DNA from: Caldatribacterium sp964426875 | GTDB taxonomy: Bacteria; Atribacterota; Atribacteria; Atribacterales; Caldatribacteriaceae | Direction of reading: 5' to 3' | Length of the DNA stretch: 31,708 nt | Assembly (NCBI GenBank): GCA_964426875.1 | Contig: CAYRSB010000023.1 | Location: 1 to 31,708, forward strand | In this document: piece after piece, positions 6,561 through 15,671 of the stretch | Layout of the letters: every line of letters begins with the position of its first letter | Numbering within the stretch: the first letter of the stretch is position 1 | Notes under the pieces: model-generated | Told to the model about the DNA's origin: nothing | Seen by the model: only the letters and a program-made list of their open reading frames with translations | Database searches by the model: none | Made by a program: the position numbers and the translations under genes

Positions 6561-7559
6561 GTGGCCACACTGAAAGATATCGCCCAAAAAGCGGGGGTTT
6601 CCATAACGACAGTCTCCCATGTTATCAACGGTACACGTCCGGTAAGTGAGAAACTCAGAGAGCGGGTCCTCAAGGCAATGGAAGAACTGGGTTTGGAGCC
6701 CTGTTTCCCCCCAAAGAAAAAACCGTCCCAACTCATCGCTATGCTCATCGATGACATTTTCAACCCTTTCTTCACCGAGGTTTTTGCTACAGCAGAAGCC
6801 ACCGCCCGAAGCATGGGGTATCACCTCCTCCTTCTCCCCTCCATCGAAAAGGGCTCAGACATTCTGTACCTGCGAGACCTTGAGGAGAAGTCGGTAGACG
6901 GTATTATCGTTGCCACCCGTCTTGGTCTCTCGCATCTCAAAAAGGCCTTTTCTACTCAGCTTCCGATGGTTTTTCTGGGAAGTACCCTTGACGTTCCCTT
7001 CTCAACAGGCGTGCTTTTGCCCGATGAAGAAGGGGCGTACCTTGCCACACGACACCTCCTGGACCTCGGACACACTTCAATTCTCTGTGTGGGAGGCCCA
7101 GGGAAAATCACTCTCTTCCAGGATAGGTTCAGGGGTTCCATGAGGGCTTTCAAAGAAAGAGGAATAAGCCCCGGTCCCGAGCTTTTTGTAGAAATCAACC
7201 TCACCTTTCAAGAAGCCTACCAACTTGGACTCGAGTTTTTCAAAAGGAAAAAGAATGTCACCGCCGTCTTCACCCACAACGACCCTGCAGCCTTTGGCAT
7301 CCTCAAAGCTGCTCAGAACCTCGGTATTCAGGTGCCTGAGGACCTCTCCATCGTGGGTTTCGATAACACTTATGTGACGAATCTCGTCAATCCTCCTCTC
7401 ACTTCGGTCGAAATCCCCAAAAAAATCATCGGAAAACGCCTGGTAGAACTCCTCATCCGTCTCCTGCGAGGCAATAACGTCGAGCCCTGCTTCATAGAGG
7501 AAGTGAGTCTTTCGGTGAAAGCTTCTACCGCTCCCCCGAGAAAGGAGGACAAATCATGA
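6561..7559 (+). CDS. LacI family transcriptional regulator
   Basis: From the GTG at 6561 this is a 332-aa protein. Residues 1-50 form the LacI helix-turn-helix and hinge (ATLKDIAQKAGVS, TTVSHVINGTRPVSE). The remainder is a periplasmic-binding-protein-like effector domain, with IDDIFNPFFTEV, the SVDGIIV strand, AVFTHNDPAAFGIL and LSIVGFDNT in family order. I prefer the GTG to the upstream ATG at 6522 because AAAGAAGGGG sits at ribosome-site distance and the family normally starts a few residues before TLKDIA. The upstream ATG would also begin within the promoter -10 region. The stop overlaps the GH4 start by 4 bp (ATGA). It probably represses this operon until its sugar ligand appears; the ligand is unknown. 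Confidence 0.93.
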   Translation: MATLKDIAQKAGVSITTVSHVINGTRPVSEKLRERVLKAMEELGLEPCFPPKKKPSQLIAMLIDDIFNPFFTEVFATAEATARSMGYHLLLLPSIEKGSDILYLRDLEEKSVDGIIVATRLGLSHLKKAFSTQLPMVFLGSTLDVPFSTGVLLPDEEGAYLATRHLLDLGHTSILCVGGPGKITLFQDRFRGSMRAFKERGISPGPELFVEINLTFQEAYQLGLEFFKRKKNVTAVFTHNDPAAFGILKAAQNLGIQVPEDLSIVGFDNTYVTNLVNPPLTSVEIPKKIIGKRLVELLIRLLRGNNVEPCFIEEVSLSVKASTAPPRKEDKS

Positions 7560-8950
7560 CAGAACGGACAAAAATCACTGTCGTCGGGGCAGGGAGCGCC
7601 GCTTTTGGGCTCTCCACGCTTGTGGGTATTCTGAAGCATAAAGACCTTCAGGGAGTGGAACTCTTCCTGCACGATGTGAATGCCGAGGGTCTCCACAAAA
7701 TTCACCTCCTGGCAGAGAAACTCAACCAGGACCTCCGGTCTCACGTTCTCATTCGAAGCTCCACTGAGAGGAAAGAAGCTCTTGAGGGAGCAAAGTTTGT
7801 GGTGCTCTCCATCGCTGTTGACCGGGAGAAATGCTGGCGTCTTGATCGGGAAATCGCTCTCAAGTACGGCATCAACCACTACGCGGAAAACGGAGGTCCA
7901 GGAGCCTTTGCCCATACTGCTCGGAATCTCTCAGTCATTATGCCCATACTGCGCGACATGGAAAAGCACTGCCCTGATGCCTGGCTTTTGAACTTCACCA
8001 ATCCTGTGCCCAAAATCTGCACCGCCGCCGCCCGATGCACGAAAATCAAAACCATCGGCATCTGCCACCAGATTCAATTCGGATACTTTATCCTGGCTGC
8101 TCTTTTTGCCGAAGAACTCGGCCTTAAAATTCCCAAAGACTTCAACTTTCGCTGGAATGATCAGTCCACCGCTCTTTTCCGTCTCATGAGCAAAAAGGCC
8201 CACGAGCGTTTCCTCATCCGGGCCTATGGATTGAACCATTTCACCTTTATGCTCTCCATCACTGAGAGAGGAACGGGAAAAGACCTTTATCCCGAGATTC
8301 GGGAGCGGGTACCGCGTCTTCGGAAGACCCATCCTCTTTTCGAGCCTCTAACCATGGACTTCTTTGAGGTTTTTGGTATCCTCCCTGTTCCGGGAGACTG
8401 CCACCTCTGCGAGTACCTCCCCTACACCCACAACGTGCATCGGAAAACCTGGGAGCGATACGACATCCAGATGTACGACTTCGAGTGGGCCACCAAAAGC
8501 CGCGAAAAAATGTGGGAGGAGATTGAACTGACTATAAAAGGGGGTATGCCTCTTTCTCGCTTTGAGGACGTAGAAACCGAGCGGGGAGAGTTCATCATTG
8601 CCGGCATCTTAAAAAACCTCAATACCTATGAAGAGGCAGTAAATATCCCAAACCTTGGCCACATTCCGAACCTCCCAGAGGGTGCCATTGTTGAAGTTCC
8701 AGCCATCCTGGGCAGTGAAGGACCGGTAGGACTTGCCGGAGGCTGGCTTCCTGAACCACTTGCTGAACTCTGCCGAAGGCAAATCACCATCACAGAGCTT
8801 GTGGTACGGGCTATTGTGGAAGAGGACAAAAAGCTTGCCCTTGAGGCACTGGCACTGGATCCAATGATCGACGACCTCGAAGTGGCACGAAAGCTCCTTG
8901 AAGAGTATCTCCTTGTCTTTGAACCGTACCTCAGTTTCAAACTCCGATGA
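7556..8950 (+). CDS. Glycoside hydrolase family 4 enzyme (NAD- and Mn-dependent)
   Basis: This 464-aa protein has the normal GH4 length. The N-terminal Rossmann motif VVGAGSAAFG (9-18) binds NAD. NFTNPVP and GICHQ carry the conserved Asn-Pro and the metal-binding Cys-His. YGLNHFTF supplies the second metal histidine, and IPNLPEGAIVEVP is a late family motif. GH4 enzymes cleave alpha- or beta-glycosides, and sometimes uronides, by a redox-assisted elimination in the cytoplasm. Precise specificity (glucosidase, galactosidase or galacturonidase) cannot be read from the motifs. It is translationally coupled to the LacI gene and followed by an ABC importer, so it probably hydrolyses the imported oligosaccharide. 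No phosphotransferase genes are nearby, which favours a non-phosphorylated substrate. Confidence 0.92.
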   Translation: MTERTKITVVGAGSAAFGLSTLVGILKHKDLQGVELFLHDVNAEGLHKIHLLAEKLNQDLRSHVLIRSSTERKEALEGAKFVVLSIAVDREKCWRLDREIALKYGINHYAENGGPGAFAHTARNLSVIMPILRDMEKHCPDAWLLNFTNPVPKICTAAARCTKIKTIGICHQIQFGYFILAALFAEELGLKIPKDFNFRWNDQSTALFRLMSKKAHERFLIRAYGLNHFTFMLSITERGTGKDLYPEIRERVPRLRKTHPLFEPLTMDFFEVFGILPVPGDCHLCEYLPYTHNVHRKTWERYDIQMYDFEWATKSREKMWEEIELTIKGGMPLSRFEDVETERGEFIIAGILKNLNTYEEAVNIPNLGHIPNLPEGAIVEVPAILGSEGPVGLAGGWLPEPLAELCRRQITITELVVRAIVEEDKKLALEALALDPMIDDLEVARKLLEEYLLVFEPYLSFKLR

Positions 8951-9042
8951 GGGGGTGATGCGGGAGGAAGGGAAGGTATCGTGCTCTTTGGAGATTTTGA
9001 CCGTTTTCCCAAAATCCCAAAACGTGAAAGGAGGAGAAGACT

Positions 9043-10293
9043 GTGAAGAAACTGGGATTTTGGTGGGTAGTGACGTTGGTGGTACTCTTTGTGGTGGGAC
9101 AGGGACTAGCTCAGGAAAAGGTGACCCTCCGGTGGCTCTTTGAGACCGACTTTGGTGGGGGATGGAAGGCTCTCATAGAACAATTCGAGAAACTGCACCC
9201 CAATATCGATATAGAAATGCAGGAAGGACCATCAGCCACAAACATCAGAGAGGACATGTATGCCACATCATTTATGGCTCAAGAATCCACTTATGATATG
9301 GCCTACGCCGACCTCATCTGGGTGCCAAAGTTTGCTGCCGCTGGTTGGATCATTCCTCTTGGAGACCGACTCACTCCCTACGATATCGCCCAATTCCTGC
9401 CCGGAGACATCGCTGGAGGAATGTACCAGGGGAAACTCTACCGTATCCCCAGCCAGTCCGACGCCGGTATGCTCTATTACCGAAAGGACATTCTTGAAGA
9501 AGCAGGATTTGAGCCTCCCATCACCTGGGACGAACTTGTAGAGCAGGCCCAGAAACTTCAGAATCCTCCAGACCTCTGGGGCTTTGTGTGGCAGGGGAAC
9601 CAATACGAAGGGCTCATCTGCGACTACCTCGAGCTTCTGTGGGGTGCTGGTGGTGAGCTTCTTGACGCTGAAGGAAAGGTAGTCTTGGACCAGGGAACCG
9701 CAGCAGTTGAGGCACTGCAGTTCATGTACGATGTCATCCACACCTACAAAATTTCTCCACCAGGTGTCACCACCTATCAGGAGGAAGAATCCCGCCACGT
9801 GTTCCACAATGGCCAGGCTGTATTCCACCGGAACTGGCCCTATGTGTGGACCTTAGCCCAGAAGGAAGATTCCCCCATCAAGGGAAAGGTCGGTATTACC
9901 CCCATGGTTCACAAAAAGGGTTTCCAGAGTGCCGCCACCCAAGGTGGATGGGGCTGGACAATCTCAAAATTCAGCAAGAACCCTGAGGCTGCCTGGGAAT
10001 GGATCAAATTTGCTACAAGTTATGAGTCCCAGAAAACCCTTCACTTCTACAACGGTTACATTCCTACTCGTCATGCGCTTTTTGCCGATCCTGATATCCT
10101 CAAAGAGAGCCCTCACTATCCAGACCTGTGGAGGGTGCAGATTAACGCCCGCACTCGCCCACAACATCCACAATACGCGCAAATCTCTGACATCCTGCAG
10201 CGACAAATTCATGCCGCCATCACCGGTACTATAAAACCCGAAGAAGCCATAAAGCATGCTGCTGCAGAAATCCGGGAACTTCTCGGGCAATGA
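9043..10293 (+). CDS. Sugar ABC transporter substrate-binding protein (family 1)
   Basis: This 416-aa protein of the MalE/UgpB class starts at a GTG behind AAAGGAGGAG. Residues 1-23 form a signal peptide (KK, a hydrophobic core, then GLAQE). There is no lipobox Cys, so it is probably a soluble periplasmic protein. KVTLRWLFE and FEKLHPNIDIE open the first lobe. YRIPSQSDAGMLYYRKDILE and FEPPITWDELVEQAQKL are the typical sugar-binding-family stretch, and AAWEWIKFATS lies in the C-terminal lobe. It lies 92 nt after the GH4 gene. It should capture an oligosaccharide and deliver it to the two permeases downstream. The ligand is not predictable from sequence. Confidence 0.93.
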   Translation: MKKLGFWWVVTLVVLFVVGQGLAQEKVTLRWLFETDFGGGWKALIEQFEKLHPNIDIEMQEGPSATNIREDMYATSFMAQESTYDMAYADLIWVPKFAAAGWIIPLGDRLTPYDIAQFLPGDIAGGMYQGKLYRIPSQSDAGMLYYRKDILEEAGFEPPITWDELVEQAQKLQNPPDLWGFVWQGNQYEGLICDYLELLWGAGGELLDAEGKVVLDQGTAAVEALQFMYDVIHTYKISPPGVTTYQEEESRHVFHNGQAVFHRNWPYVWTLAQKEDSPIKGKVGITPMVHKKGFQSAATQGGWGWTISKFSKNPEAAWEWIKFATSYESQKTLHFYNGYIPTRHALFADPDILKESPHYPDLWRVQINARTRPQHPQYAQISDILQRQIHAAITGTIKPEEAIKHAAAEIRELLGQ

Positions 10294-10301
10294 CACCAAA
10301 G

Positions 10302-10322
10302 GGGGGCGGGGACCCCGCCCCC
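10302..10322 (+). repeat. Intercistronic G+C hairpin
   Basis: GGGGGCGGGG (10302-10311) and CCCCGCCCCC (10313-10322) are perfect inverted copies separated by one A. The fold lies 9 nt after the binding-protein stop, before the permease ribosome site, and has no U-run. It probably stabilises the upstream message or partly attenuates transcription, giving more binding protein than permease. Confidence 0.7.
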
Positions 10323-10341
10323 TGAAGGAAGGAGAAAGAGA

Positions 10342-11235
10342 ATGAGGAAACGGATGCTCTCCGATACTTCTTTTGCTTATCTTCTCCTTCTTCCGGCAAT
10401 TTTCCTCTTTGGTCTTGTAATCCTCTATCCGGTAGCCCGCAATGTCTACCTTTCTTTTCAGGAAAAGAACATCACCACCGGTATGACCGAACACTTTGTG
10501 GGATTGAAGCACTATGTCAAAATCCTCACTTCCGACCTTCGTTTTCGCCAGGCTCTGGGCAACACGATATATTTCACCGCGGTCTCTGTGGCCCTGGAGT
10601 TTGTTTTAGGGTTATCTTTTGCCCTGCTTTTGAATCTCTCCTTCCGGGGGAGGAATTTTGCCCGGGCGAGTGTCATCTTGCCATGGGCTTTACCCACTGC
10701 CGTCATGGCCATGGCATGGCGGTGGATTTACCATGACATATACGGTGTCGCTAACGACATCCTTTTGCGTCTTGGAATCCTCAAAGAGTCAGTGGCCTGG
10801 CTCGGACAGTATCCTTTGGCCATGCATGCGGCCATCTTTTCCGATGCCTGGAAGACGACCTCCTTCATGGCCCTCATGTTTTTAGCCGGTCTTCAGTCCA
10901 TTCCCCAGGACCTCTATGCTGCCGCAAGTATCGACGGTGCGGGAACCTGGGCCAGATTCCGCCACATCACCTTGCCGCTTCTTCGTCCGGTTATCATCCT
11001 GGCCCTCCTTTTCAGGAGCCTTCAAGCTTTCGCCGTCTTCGACCTCATCTGGGTCCTTACCCAGGGTGGACCGGGGGGGACCACCGAAACCCTCTCCGTG
11101 TACCTCTACAGCTACACCTTCCGCTACCTCAATCTCGGGTATGGCTCAGCGCTCTCCATGGTGATTTTTGGACTCACCCTCATCATCATCTTTGTCATCC
11201 TCCTTTTCCGCAGAGAGGAGGTTGAATTGGGATGA
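10342..11235 (+). CDS. Sugar ABC transporter permease (MalF-like)
   Basis: This 297-aa inner-membrane protein has six predicted helices. The first is at about residues 14-34 (LLLPAIFLFGLVILYPVARN), a usual opening for CUT1-family permeases. The cytoplasmic EAA loop YAAASIDGAGTWARFRHITL plus PLLRP (about 194-218) contacts the ATPase. The ATG follows AAGGAAGGAG. It overlaps the next permease gene by 4 bp (ATGA). It forms half of the transmembrane channel for the operon's sugar. Confidence 0.93.
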   Translation: MRKRMLSDTSFAYLLLLPAIFLFGLVILYPVARNVYLSFQEKNITTGMTEHFVGLKHYVKILTSDLRFRQALGNTIYFTAVSVALEFVLGLSFALLLNLSFRGRNFARASVILPWALPTAVMAMAWRWIYHDIYGVANDILLRLGILKESVAWLGQYPLAMHAAIFSDAWKTTSFMALMFLAGLQSIPQDLYAAASIDGAGTWARFRHITLPLLRPVIILALLFRSLQAFAVFDLIWVLTQGGPGGTTETLSVYLYSYTFRYLNLGYGSALSMVIFGLTLIIIFVILLFRREEVELG

Positions 11236-12068
11236 AACGAAAAGCAGCGATACGACTCCTCCTCTTTCTGGGAGTAGGAATGGCAGTGGCTTTCAGCCTT
11301 CTGCCCTTTCTCTGGCAGGTTGTGACCTCTATCAAACCGGCCAACGAAATTTTCTCCCGTCCGGTTCGCTACGTCCCAAGTCACGTAGACCTCAGCGCCT
11401 ACAGTAGCATTTTCTCTCGCCGCCCCTTCGGGCGACAGATCGCAAACAGCATCATTATCGCCTGTGGGGGGACCTTTTTGTGCCTTTTTGCCGCCTCCTT
11501 GGCTGCCTATGCTCTCTCCCGACTCCGTCTTCGGGGAGAAAGAACCTTCCTTCTTTTCCTCCTCTTCCTCTCCCTCTTCCCTCCAGTGGTGCTCATCGTA
11601 CCCCTCTATGAGATGGTGAGCACCTTCGGCCTCATGAACAACTGGCTCGCCCTTGTCGTTCCCTATGCGGCTTTAAACGTCCCCTTCGCCACCTGGGTTC
11701 TGACGAGTTTCTTCCGGCAGATTCCTGAAGCCCTGGAAGACGCTGCCAAGGTAGATGGACTGAGCCGCCTGGGAATCCTTGTACGCATTATCCTGCCCCT
11801 CTCTGCACCGGCCCTGGCCACCACGGCCATTCTCGTCTTCATCTTCTGCTGGAACGAATTTCTCCTCGCCCTGACTTTCATGACCCGGGAAACGTCTCGC
11901 ACTGTCCCGGTGGGCATCGCCATGCTCTCAGGAGCTTCCCAGTACGAGATACCCTGGGACCAGATTTCGGCAGCCACCGTTTTAACCACTCTGCCCTTGG
12001 TGGCCTTTGTGGTGCTCTTCGAGCGGAGGATCGTAGAAGGGCTCACCGCCGGAGCCGTAAAAGGGTAG
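11232..12068 (+). CDS. Sugar ABC transporter permease (MalG-like)
   Basis: This 278-aa protein is the partner of the preceding permease. It has six helices with the first at about 10-27. The EAA motif EDAAKVDGLSRLGILVRIIL plus PLSAPAL is followed by the conserved helix FIFCWNEFLLALTF, typical of CUT1 MalG-like subunits. Translation is coupled to the upstream gene by a 4-bp overlap. The operon ends here without a nucleotide-binding subunit, so the importer presumably borrows an MsmX/UgpC-like ATPase encoded elsewhere. No clear terminator is seen in 12069-12217, which faces the 3' end of a minus-strand operon. Confidence 0.93.
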   Translation: MKRKAAIRLLLFLGVGMAVAFSLLPFLWQVVTSIKPANEIFSRPVRYVPSHVDLSAYSSIFSRRPFGRQIANSIIIACGGTFLCLFAASLAAYALSRLRLRGERTFLLFLLFLSLFPPVVLIVPLYEMVSTFGLMNNWLALVVPYAALNVPFATWVLTSFFRQIPEALEDAAKVDGLSRLGILVRIILPLSAPALATTAILVFIFCWNEFLLALTFMTRETSRTVPVGIAMLSGASQYEIPWDQISAATVLTTLPLVAFVVLFERRIVEGLTAGAVKG

Positions 12069-12217
12069 CGTCCCCGAAAAGACATATCAGCCTCTCTGTG
12101 AGAAAATGAAACCCCGGGGATTACTCCGCACGGAGATAGACTACTGAATATCTGAAAAGTGCTCTCTTCGTATAGAAGACGCGATGTCCGTTTAGCAAAG
12201 AGGGGGTTCCAGAATCC

Positions 12218-13141
12218 TCACTCCTTCCTGTACGGTTCATAGCGGGCAGGAGGGGTAGCCCTTCCCACAAAACCCGAGAGAACGAGAATAGTCACCGCAT
12301 AAGGAATGAGGAGAATGATCTGAGGCGGAAGAATTCCCAGGGCTTGCAAGCGCATCTGCAAGGCATCGGCGAAACCAAAAAGAAGGCTGCTCAGAAAACA
12401 TCCCAGGGGCATCCACTTGCCGAAAATCATGGCCGCCAGACCGATAAACCCCCGGCCATTTGTCATGCCCCAGGCGAAAAAGCTTAAATGGGCCAGGGAA
12501 AGAAAGATTCCTCCTAAACTTGCAATGGCCGACCCCACCACCACACCAAAGGTTTTGTATCGGAGGACGTTCACCCCGGCGGTATCGGCCGCCTGAGGGT
12601 TCTCACCCACGGCCCGCAGGCGGAGCCCCCAGGGGGTATGGAAGAGGAAAAGGTGAAGACCAAGAACGAGGATAAAGCCCAGGTACACGAGGAAAGTGTG
12701 TTCATTCAAAACCGGTCCAAGATAGGGAATGCGGGCCAAAAAATTGCTTTGCAGGGGCGAAAAGGCCGAAACAGCCTCTGAGGCTCCTCGAGAACCCCAA
12801 ATTTTCTGGGAGAGGAAAGCACTGAAGCCCAGTCCAAAGACGTTCACCCCTGTCCCCACCACGATCTGGTTTCCAAAAAAACGGACCGTCAGAAGGGCAA
12901 TCACAAAACCCCAGGCGATGCCGGAAACAAGACCCCCCATAAATCCAAGCCAGGGGGAAGAGGTGAAATAGGTGACCAGGACGGAAAAGAAGGCCGAAGT
13001 GAGCATAATGCCCTCAAGGCCAATGTTCACCACTCCTACCCGCTCACAGAGACATCCCCCCAAAGCGGCGAAAAGAATAGGGGTGGCCATGCGGACCATG
13101 GCCTGAAAGAGGCTGAGGTTGACAACGAGCCCAAGATGCAT
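12218..13141 (-). CDS. Nucleoside-type ABC transporter permease (NupQ/YufQ-like)
   Basis: This 307-aa membrane protein of the BPD_transp_2 (PF02653) class is the last gene of the BmpA-type operon. It carries ATPILFAALGGCLCERVGVV and NIGLEGIMLTSAF near the N-terminus, a pattern shared by the second permease of purine-nucleoside importers. GLRLRAVGENPQAADTAGVN is the cytoplasmic loop before SLGGIFLSL and GRGFIGLAAMIFG. About eight or more hydrophobic segments are visible. It starts 3 nt after the stop of the other permease gene, so the two are cotranslated. It should form half of the channel for nucleosides or related ligands supplied by the BmpA-like protein. Confidence 0.9.
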   Translation of the reverse strand: MHLGLVVNLSLFQAMVRMATPILFAALGGCLCERVGVVNIGLEGIMLTSAFFSVLVTYFTSSPWLGFMGGLVSGIAWGFVIALLTVRFFGNQIVVGTGVNVFGLGFSAFLSQKIWGSRGASEAVSAFSPLQSNFLARIPYLGPVLNEHTFLVYLGFILVLGLHLFLFHTPWGLRLRAVGENPQAADTAGVNVLRYKTFGVVVGSAIASLGGIFLSLAHLSFFAWGMTNGRGFIGLAAMIFGKWMPLGCFLSSLLFGFADALQMRLQALGILPPQIILLIPYAVTILVLSGFVGRATPPARYEPYRKE

Positions 13142-13144
13142 TCT

Positions 13145-14173
13145 TCAACCCTCTGACGAGCGTCGTCGCATAAAGAGAAAACGCACAAAGTACGGTGCAG
13201 CCACAAAGAGGATGACAAAGGACTGGATGATGAGGGAAAGATCAAGGGGCACCTTGGTGGTCCGGGTCATAGTCATACCCCCGGCCCGAAGCACACCAAA
13301 AAGCAAAGACGCCAGAACGCATCCCAGAGGGTGCAGCCTCCCCACAAGACTCACCGCAATGCCATCCCAGCCGTATCCGGGAGAGAAGCCATCGACGAAA
13401 CGCCCGTGTACTCCGAGAATTTCTCCTCCTCCTCCCACTCCGGCCACAAAGCCAGAGAGCACAAAGGCCAGAATCTGGTACCGTTTGACCGGAATCCCCC
13501 GGTTTTCAGAGGCTTCCGGGTTCAATCCTACTGCCCGAACAGCAAAACCGGGTACTGTCCGCTCCAAAAACCAGAAGACGAAAAGAGCAAAGAGGAGAGC
13601 TATGGGAAAGGCCAAAGAAAGCTGAGTAGGAGGAAGGATTTTGGGGAGGAGCGCCGAGGGAGCAACTGGGTCGGTCTGTGCCACCCATCCCGAAGCCTTG
13701 AAAGGATAGTTGACGAGGTAACTCGTAAGGTACGAAGCGATGTAGCTCATCATCATGGTGGTGATGACTTCGTGAGCTCCAAGGTACACCTTAAGGAGTG
13801 CCGGAAAAAGGGCGTACAGGGCCCCTCCCAGACCTCCCCCAAAAAGAGAGAGCAAAGCTCCCAAGGGAAAGGGTACCTGCCTCAGAGATAGGCCCAAAAA
13901 AGCAGAAACAAAAGCCCCTATAAGGAACTGGCCCTCAACCCCTATGTTGAAGATTCCTGCCCGATAGGCCACAAGAAAAGAAAGAGAAGTGAAGAGGATG
14001 GGGGTCGCCTGCGTGAGGGTCTGCCCGAGGGCATTTCTGCTCCCAAAAGCTCCCCGAAAAAGAGCTCCCAGAGCCCGAAAGGGAGGATATCCCGTAAGGA
14101 GTAAAACTACAATGCCTAAAAGAAAAGCCAGCCCGATGGCCAGAATTTCAGGGGGAACTTTACGATACCTCAA
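13145..14173 (-). CDS. Nucleoside-type ABC transporter permease (NupP/YufP-like)
   Basis: This BPD_transp_2 permease is the first of the pair. The segments ATPILFTSLSFLVAYRAGIF with NIGVEGQFLIGAF and, later, FAVRAVGLNPEASENRGIPV with FVAGVGGGGEILG are typical. I place the start at the TTG at 14173 because GGAGGA lies about 8 nt upstream and translation then begins just before the first helix (EILAIGLAFLLGIVV), giving 343 aa and a 14-bp overlap with the ATPase gene. A GTG at 14215 would add 14 residues, but it has a poorer ribosome site and a 56-bp overlap. It pairs with the 12218-13141 product in the membrane. Confidence 0.88.
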   Translation of the reverse strand: MRYRKVPPEILAIGLAFLLGIVVLLLTGYPPFRALGALFRGAFGSRNALGQTLTQATPILFTSLSFLVAYRAGIFNIGVEGQFLIGAFVSAFLGLSLRQVPFPLGALLSLFGGGLGGALYALFPALLKVYLGAHEVITTMMMSYIASYLTSYLVNYPFKASGWVAQTDPVAPSALLPKILPPTQLSLAFPIALLFALFVFWFLERTVPGFAVRAVGLNPEASENRGIPVKRYQILAFVLSGFVAGVGGGGEILGVHGRFVDGFSPGYGWDGIAVSLVGRLHPLGCVLASLLFGVLRAGGMTMTRTTKVPLDLSLIIQSFVILFVAAPYFVRFLFMRRRSSEG

Positions 14174-15668
14174 GGGTCTTTCCTCCCATAAGAAGCCCAA
14201 AGTGGTACTCGTCACTTTCCGGGGAGAGCTCCCCCACCACCCTTCCCTCGTACATTACCAAAACCCGGTCGCTCAAGGCCCGGATTTCATCAAGATCGGC
14301 AGAAATAAGAAGCACCCCATTCCCCTTTCGCTTCACCTCAAGGAGAATGTTTCGCAGATACTCGGTGGCCGCCACATCGAGGCCCCTGGTGGGCTGGCAG
14401 GCCAAAAGTAACCTTGGCTCAAAGGCAAGCTCCCTCGCCACCACGACCTTCTGCTGATTTCCCCCACTCAGAAAGCGAAGGAGAGTGTGCTCACCTGGAG
14501 TCACAATGTCAAATTCTTCAATCTTCCGACGGGCAAACGCTTTTGCCGCCGAGAGATCGAGAGTCATTCTTCCCCTGCGAAAGGGAGGCCGATCCTCAAA
14601 CCCCAGAAGGAGGTTTTCCATAACCGAAAAGTCGAGAATAACCCCCAGACGATGCCGGTCTTCAGGGATATAGGCCATACCCTGCAGAATCCGTGCCTTA
14701 GGAGGGTGGGCAGTGATATCTTTCCCCCGGAAGAGGATTTTTCCCGCCCTGGGCCTTCGAAGCCCCACCACCACTTCTGCCAGCTCCGACTGCCCATTAC
14801 CCTCTACCCCTGCAATGCCCAGGATTTCTCCCGCATGGAGGCGAAAAGAAATCCCCCTGAGAAGTACACCGGGTGGGTCGGTAAAAACCTCAGAGAGCTC
14901 AAGGAGCACCTCTTCCCTTCGCAGGTTCTCCCGAGGGAAATCCAAAAAGACTTTCCTCCCCACCATCATCTCCGCCAGAAGCTCAAAGGTGGCCTCTTTT
15001 ATGGGAAGGGTTCCCACTTTTTTGCCCCGGCGAAGGACCGTCACCCGGTCGCAGAGGGCAAAAACCTCCCTGAGTTTGTGGGAAATGAAAACGATGGTTT
15101 TCCCCTGGGCCCTGAGACGGCGAAGGGTGGCGATGAGCTGATCCACCTCCTGAGGGGTGAGAACGGCGGTGGGTTCATCGAGAATGAGGATGTCTGCTCC
15201 CCGGTAGAGGACCTTGAGAATCTCCACCCGTTGTTGTATCCCGACCGGGAGTTCCACCACCCGCCTGGTGAGGTCGAGCTGAAAACCGGTCTCTTCAAGA
15301 AGCTTTTCGATGTCTGCGAGGGCTCTCTGGCGATCCACTCGAAGCACGGCGCGAGGCTCTCTCCCCAGGACGATGTTCTCCCAAACAGTGAGGTGCGGCA
15401 CAAGGGTTAAGTGCTGGTGCACCATGCCGATGCCCAGACGGATGGCGTCAAGGGGGCTCTGAATTCTTGCCTCTCTTCCTCGCAGAAAAATTTTACCCTC
15501 ATCGGGGCGGTAAAGCCCGTAGATGGTGCTTGAGAGCACGGACTTCCCCGCCCCGTTTTCTCCCAAAAGACCGTGGATTTCTCCTTCCTCAACGTCGAGG
15601 TCTATATGGTCGTTGGCAATGACTTCCCCAAAGTGCTTAGTTAAGCCTCGAACGGAAAGTACGGCCAT
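14160..15668 (-). CDS. Nucleoside-type ABC transporter ATPase (NupO/YufO-like)
   Basis: This 502-aa double-cassette ATPase belongs to the class that energises BmpA-type and ribose-type importers. In the first cassette the Walker A is GENGAGKS (about 36-43), followed by the Q-loop region MVHQHLTLVPHLTVWENI and Walker B ILILDEPTAVL. The second cassette has the usual modified P-loop GVEGNGQSELAEVVVG and the signature LSGGNQQKVVVAREL; Walker B is weaker (LLLACQPTRGLD), as in relatives. In the first P-loop GKS is followed by Val, where relatives often have Thr. It sits 3 nt after the BmpA-like gene and overlaps the permease gene, so the order BmpA-ATPase-permease-permease is the classical one. Confidence 0.93.
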   Translation of the reverse strand: MAVLSVRGLTKHFGEVIANDHIDLDVEEGEIHGLLGENGAGKSVLSSTIYGLYRPDEGKIFLRGREARIQSPLDAIRLGIGMVHQHLTLVPHLTVWENIVLGREPRAVLRVDRQRALADIEKLLEETGFQLDLTRRVVELPVGIQQRVEILKVLYRGADILILDEPTAVLTPQEVDQLIATLRRLRAQGKTIVFISHKLREVFALCDRVTVLRRGKKVGTLPIKEATFELLAEMMVGRKVFLDFPRENLRREEVLLELSEVFTDPPGVLLRGISFRLHAGEILGIAGVEGNGQSELAEVVVGLRRPRAGKILFRGKDITAHPPKARILQGMAYIPEDRHRLGVILDFSVMENLLLGFEDRPPFRRGRMTLDLSAAKAFARRKIEEFDIVTPGEHTLLRFLSGGNQQKVVVARELAFEPRLLLACQPTRGLDVAATEYLRNILLEVKRKGNGVLLISADLDEIRALSDRVLVMYEGRVVGELSPESDEYHFGLLMGGKTLEVS

Positions 15669-15671
15669 ACC

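Noticed and set aside
12069..12217. A terminator between the two converging operons
   Set aside because: Only short palindromes (a CCCCGGGG core and CTCCG-CA-CGGAG) were seen, with no T-run, so no terminator is called.
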